This document shows positions 59,661 to 64,000 of a stretch of 64,000 bases of DNA, in pieces (within the stretch, counting starts at the first letter, position 1; every line of letters begins with the position of its first letter). The notes beneath the pieces are model-generated. The model was not told the DNA's origin. It ran no database searches and saw only the letters and a list, made by a program, of their open reading frames with translations. Origin of the DNA: Phymorhynchus buccinoides. Lineage: Eukaryota > Mollusca > Gastropoda > Neogastropoda > Raphitomidae. The stretch spans positions 489,904-553,903 of the forward strand of contig CM065701.1 in NCBI GenBank assembly GCA_017654935.2. The letters are read 5' to 3'. The translations under genes and the position numbers were made by a program.

Positions 59661-59691
59661 ATGTTAATTTTTTTTTTTTAAATATAAAAAG

Positions 59692-60318
59692 ATGTCCGTT
59701 ACAGTATATCCAAAAATACCGAAAGAAAATACTGACAAAGAAAAGACTGATGGTGGTGATCCTGAAATCAAAAAGTTCAGATTGTCTACCATTACAGAAA
59801 TACAAAGAGAATTGGAAAAAGACCTCACTAACTATAACAGAACCAAACGAAGGTACTCTTGTTTGTTTAATTCAACAACATACTTAAATACTGGATTTGG
59901 AACTCTAGGTACTTTAACAGCAGGAAGCTCTGTAGGGTTGTTAGCGACAGGTGTCGGATCACCCATAGCTTTGCCTCTAGGTTGTGTGTCATTAACTCTC
60001 GGGTTGTTTTCAATCGGTACGTCTGCTTTCAACAAAAAAATAAAAATAAAACTTCAAAAGCATACAGCCATGGTTCAATTAATAATGGCAAAACTTAGTT
60101 CATTTCGATTGATTATCAGTAAAGCTTTGCAAGACTCTCAAATTTCGGATGAGGAGTTCAATAGACTCCAAGCAGACTACAACGACTACAAAATGCAAAA
60201 GTTTGAACTTCAGAAAAAATCAAGAGCAAGTTTTTCACAACCGCAAGACATAGAAGCGATAAAAAAAGAATGCGAAAAAAAAATAAACGACACATTAAAA
60301 TCTGTTCTAGGGAAATAA
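59692..60318 (+). CDS. Maverick-associated membrane protein, unknown function
   Basis: An intact 208-codon gene with an ATG at 59692 preceded by AATATAAAAAG. The N-terminal third is polar with RELEKDLTNYNRTKRRYS. Residues about 63-112 form two hydrophobic, glycine-rich segments (GTLGTLTAGSSVGLLATGVG, then a second one), and the C-terminal half is helical (VQLIMAKLSSFRLIISKAL, ISDEEFNRLQADYNDYK). I recall near-identical layouts in invertebrate Maverick-like elements. Function unknown. It converges on the polymerase gene, with 57 bases between stops. Confidence 0.7.
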   Translation: MSVTVYPKIPKENTDKEKTDGGDPEIKKFRLSTITEIQRELEKDLTNYNRTKRRYSCLFNSTTYLNTGFGTLGTLTAGSSVGLLATGVGSPIALPLGCVSLTLGLFSIGTSAFNKKIKIKLQKHTAMVQLIMAKLSSFRLIISKALQDSQISDEEFNRLQADYNDYKMQKFELQKKSRASFSQPQDIEAIKKECEKKINDTLKSVLGK

Positions 60319-60375
60319 CAATAAGAACTCTAAAGGGTGCTTATTCAATTCAATATGATTACAAGATTAGAAAGT

Positions 60376-61365
60376 CTACTGACTATGACACTTAGTTCTC
60401 CAGTGACCAACTGCATACGAAAACTCAGGTGATTTAAACACACGCTTTGTATTGTTTGAGTCAAGTGATTTTTTATTTACAACTGTTGTGTTTATCTCGT
60501 GTAACTTAGATTGTATTTTTATGTTGTCATGATAAAACGTCTTGCTGTCGAACAACGCTTTTTTATAGTTGTCGTGTGTCATGACCATTTGAACAACAGG
60601 TCTACTGATTCCTTTTGCTTTTTTAATAACACTAGTTTGACTGGCAATTGAATACATCTTTGCTCTCAGTCCAACGTACTCTTTGATTATAGTTCCATTC
60701 AGTTCATCCTTCATTTTTCCGATCACCTTTTTATTTACAGTTGAATGCAATGGAGATTTAATTGAGTAGTCAGATGTATCATACCACGAGTCTACACCTT
60801 TCGTTAAATCTGTTTCTAAATCTTTGTAAAAGTCTTCAGTCGGAATGTCTAGAATAAATGAATCCGTGTCTGTGTACAATACTTTAGAGTCTGGATACAG
60901 TGGTTTAAAGTAGTCGTATAAAAATTCTAGCATCAATAACTTGGACAATTCAAGAACAGCAAACCCAATGAAGACTGGTTTGTCTAGTTTCACATTAATT
61001 TTCTTCATCATTATTCCGTAAAGGTTGTCATGGAACTTTTTGAAGTCTTGATAATTGGGTTTTGAAGTTAGTTTGATTGCTTTGTTTTCTTGGGTAACTA
61101 ATCTAACGTCTTTACGTTTGTGCGGGTTTTCCATAGTCTTCCCAAAACAACTGTTATTCATTAACTTGAAGAAGTCTTTCTCTGAAGGTTCGGTTGACTG
61201 AATTCTAAGATTAGTGTTTTTTTTAATATACGGCTCCATGAATTTCTCTTGTTTAAACGAAATGATTCTATGAACTGCTGTTAGTTTTAATCCGTGACGT
61301 AAATAGAATTGTAGTAATCTATAATGACAGACGTAGTTTTTTTTTGTCATGTAGATTAGGCACAA
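60376..61365 (-). pseudogene. Protein-primed DNA polymerase B, C-terminal part (frame-broken)
   Basis: Palm and thumb of a family B polymerase. Motif B is KLMNNSCFGKTMEN (about residues 67-80 of this piece) and motif C is LYTDTDSF (163-170), with both catalytic aspartates present. The GLRAKMYS block follows at about 232-239. It lacks exonuclease and motif A, which are in the piece upstream. The first Met is not a real start: the frame is entered through a break in a run of nine A at about 61336-61344. Confidence 0.85.
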
Positions 61366-63754
61366 GTTTTGGTAGCTCTGATCCCACCTGAAGTCTTTCT
61401 GCTGCTAACGGGTAGTCGTTGTGTAGGTCATGGAGTTCATCCGGATAATCTAAGTCGACTTCTAAAATAAATCCTATTTTATAACAATCTGGTAATTTCA
61501 ACAGCCATTGTAAAAACTCTGCGATATTAAAATTAAAAGGAGCTGTAAACATTTTAAAGTTACGTAATGGAAGTGACTGACACATCGCCCAACCATAGAG
61601 ATTGTTTGCATCTAAATACATGATATAATTTGATGGTTTAGTAGGATCGTAGTCGTCTAAGTACTTGTTGTTGGCCTTACAATAACTGTGTGAAGCCATA
61701 CTAATTCCTCCACGTAGTCCGTCTTCAATCATCTGGAGAGTTGGTAGGTCGGAGAGTAAGTCAATCTGTATTTTAGTAAATCTTAAGAATGCATCCCAAC
61801 TCATTCCAGGAGCAGAGATATAATGAGCAGGGTCTAGACTGTAATGTTTCATACACGTTTTTCTGTAATTTTCAAATACGTCCGCAAGCAAACAAACGTC
61901 AGCCATTAAATAGGCGTCATGATAGTCTCCCATGGTTTTGCAGTCTAATTTAATCCACGCTGAATGTGCATGGTTGTAGTCAGAGTCACTTATATCTTTT
62001 CCTTTCAAACTAGAGTAGAATGCGCCTTTAGGTGGTAATTTTAAATCGTCAAATTTATCCCAACTACTCATGTACTCGTAAGGGTATACTCCTTTTCGTA
62101 CAAGTGTTGGATCAAAGTATTTTTCTGTTATAGTGCATTTGGATAGTGACTGACCTAAAGATTCTAACGAACCCATCATATGTTGTAGTGAATCATAAAA
62201 AGATAATTGTCCTAATGTAAATGTCATGTACTTTTCTGAAGACTGAGCTATACAAGTGACGGTTCTAAATTCATCAGTAACTGCTTGTAGAATTAAATGG
62301 GAGTCATATCCACGTAGATTGTGAAAGAATATAGGCAGTTTCCAAGACTTTGGTTCAAACTTTAACTGCAAATTACAGGAGTTGTGTGCTGCTCCTCTGA
62401 ATTTTCCACTAATGTGATCATGGTCTCTTACTTTTTCATCAGTTGCTTCGAATTCTTTTTTACAAATCCAACATTCAATAGCAGACTCAAATTGATTTAA
62501 ATCTTCTGATGTCATGATTAAATCAAATAGATTAAGTTGATTAGACAACTCATTTCGCTTGTATTTCATACGTAATAAGAATCGTTTTGCAGCATCAGGT
62601 CCTCTATAAAGTTCTGGCGTTGAATGTTTCCCATCTGATCTAACTATAATAAAAGCATATGAACAGATTTGATGATTGTTTAATAATACTGTTTTTGGAA
62701 GATTTTTAGGAGCAGGACCTTGATACGGAACGATGATAGATTCGAAGTCAGCATAAACAACATATGGATTTAATTGCAGTTTCTTCCAGTTTTTAAAGGT
62801 CACCTTACTACCTTCTTTGAGAGTAGTAAGTTTAGTTTCACAGTCAACAGTTGAATTACAATGTTTTCTGTGTTCAACTGCAGCATGAATACTAGGAATT
62901 CTCTGAAAACATCTTCGACAGAAGTCCTGTTTTTCTTTGTGATTTGTAGTATAGTTTATAAGTCTGCTCATTGTTCGGATTAAAGTGTAGTGTGTTTTTG
63001 TTCCATCTGTTACTAAGAGTAGATCAATATGTTTTTCGTCTGGATCACCAATCATGGGAGAGTTCTTTGATACTCGGATTGGTTTAAGGTTTTCTTCTAT
63101 TGACCATGTGTAGATGTTAACAGAAATTGGTTTATTCTGTTCTTCAAATTGATCAACTTTGCTTAGGCTTACAGGGAAGTCGATTCCATTAAAGTTTAAT
63201 TCATTTATGTAAGGTTGATAGTTAATTACTCTTTCTGCGTTCTTTTTGACATAATGGAGTTTAGCTAAAACGCACCACATAAAACATTTGTTATCTGTAT
63301 TCTTAATGTTTAGTACTGCTCGTTTTAAAACTAAATCTTTAGGTAAAGGAATAAACGAGTTTCCTACGATGGGGGCATATTTACTCTCCCTTAATTTGAT
63401 TTCTAACACTCCTCCTTCTGACCAACCAGATCCTCTCAGTTTTGCCTCTTCTGATGCATTGATGAACTGGGTGATTAAATTGTCTGCCCAGGTTTCTGTA
63501 AAATCATTATAAGTCAGAATTACTTGTTGTTTAGTAGAGACCCATACTTGTAACTGCTCCTTATTAACTGTTTCATAATCTATGTAAACTGCCAACATTA
63601 CTTTAACTGGTGGTTCTATTATCAGTTTTTCAGGTATTTGTGAAATAGCATGTTTTACACTTTCTAGTACATTTTTTGGATCAATAACTTCTAATTCTGT
63701 TTCTTTAAAAACATTGTCTAAATGTTCGCGTTCATCATCAAGTGTCATTGTCAT
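61319..63754 (-). pseudogene. Protein-primed DNA polymerase B, N-terminal and exonuclease part
   Basis: An 811-codon frame from the ATG at 63754. It has a long N-terminal region without recognised motifs (1-275), a CxxC/HxxxHC zinc-knuckle-like block (279-299), and Exo I YADFES (334-339, Asp336 and Glu338). These are followed by a second CxxC...DHDHISGKFRGAAHNSCN block (about 429-461) resembling the metal-binding core of endonuclease VII-type nucleases. Then come Exo II FHNLRGYDSHL (477-487), an Exo III-type YLMADVCLLADVF (615-627) and polymerase motif A YLDANNLYGWAM (713-724). The last residues after LHD are out of frame, and the rest of the enzyme follows in another frame at 61365-60376. 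Combined length of about 1125 residues is normal for Maverick polymerases. Confidence 0.88.
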
Positions 63755-64000
63755 GTTGAGTTTCTTTTTCTAACTCAATTTTTTTTATTAATTTAAAATA
63801 ATTATTTGTAAAAATGTACTAAAAGGTTTAGGATTGAACTAAAAAGCAACATAAAAAAAAGAAGTAAATGAAATAATTCTTCTAAGTCTCTATTTAAAGC
63901 TCTTTTTAAATTGGAACTGTGTCTAGTGGGATTAGCTGCAGTTCTTCTTTAACAAATGCTCTTTTTGGAGCAGGTCGTGGTTTGTCGTATCAGTTTCTCT
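63755..64000. other. Upstream region of the polymerase gene, window edge
   Basis: AT-rich sequence upstream of the polymerase ATG. On the minus strand short frames run in from the window edge and stop near 63932 and 63906, which could be the end of a further gene, but they are too short to identify. Confidence 0.3.

Larger units (their letters stand above)
53521..64000. mobile_element. Maverick/Polinton-type (adintovirus-like) element, partial
   Basis: From about 53.5 kb the sequence changes to compact AT-rich genes on both strands: packaging ATPase, double jelly-roll capsid protein, unknown or membrane proteins, and protein-primed DNA polymerase B. That trio of hallmark genes defines Mavericks/Polintons and the related adintoviruses, which integrate in animal genomes. 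The left border is placed only approximately and the right end is outside the window, so terminal inverted repeats cannot be checked. Integrase and adenovirus-type protease are not in this part. Several genes show frame breaks. Confidence 0.88.

Noticed and set aside
63906..64000. End of a further minus-strand gene, for example integrase or a basic core protein
   Set aside because: Fewer than 30 codons are visible in any frame, and the more basic one has an in-frame stop near the window edge. It is too short to support.

Overview
The window is eukaryotic repeat-rich genomic DNA, most probably from a marine invertebrate and likely a mollusc. That guess rests on many degraded Jockey/CR1/L2-type non-LTR retrotransposons, long CA, GA and pentanucleotide satellites, a single-exon rhodopsin-type peptide GPCR, and a Maverick/Polinton-type element. 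No bacterial-style operon, rRNA or complete tRNA gene is visible. One gap of 500 N lies at 20323-20822.

Region 1 (1-15681) and region 3 (21231-36914) are two nearly identical copies, A and B, of one block of about 15.7 kb. Each holds, in order: a gene for a protein with a FEN1/XPG-like nuclease signature and a Cys-rich tail; an L2/CR1-group retrotransposon inserted inside that gene; about 3 kb of AT-rich non-coding DNA; a second, more decayed L2/CR1 copy; a third RT fragment; and short tandem repeats carrying a palindromic motif. The copies share their old stop codons, but each also has private lesions. Homology stops sharply at 15681/36914.

Region 2 (15682-21230), between the copies, holds the one clearly intact host-type gene, a 369-residue class A GPCR (15790-16899). 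It also holds a minus-strand retrotransposon remnant, a four-unit 129-bp tandem repeat and the gap.

Region 4 (36915-53520) has four features of note: three minus-strand non-LTR RT fragments, a possible tRNA-derived SINE, a dense cluster of unrelated tandem repeats (39, 122, 65 and 47 bp units and about 3 kb of TATTG satellite), and very long GA/TC and CA tracts that often abut the RT fragments.

Region 5 (about 53521-64000) is a compact, gene-dense viral-type module: FtsK/HerA-type packaging ATPase, double jelly-roll major capsid protein, several probable virion or membrane proteins, and a protein-primed family B DNA polymerase. This combination identifies a Maverick/Polinton-type (adintovirus-like) integrated element. 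Integrase and maturation protease are not seen and may lie beyond 64000. Its genes are tightly packed, convergent or divergent with gaps of 19-57 bp. At least three frame breaks occur at or close to short A-runs, which suggests either decay or homopolymer errors in the assembly. If the breaks are base-calling errors, the module could be functional. If they are real, it is a recent fossil.
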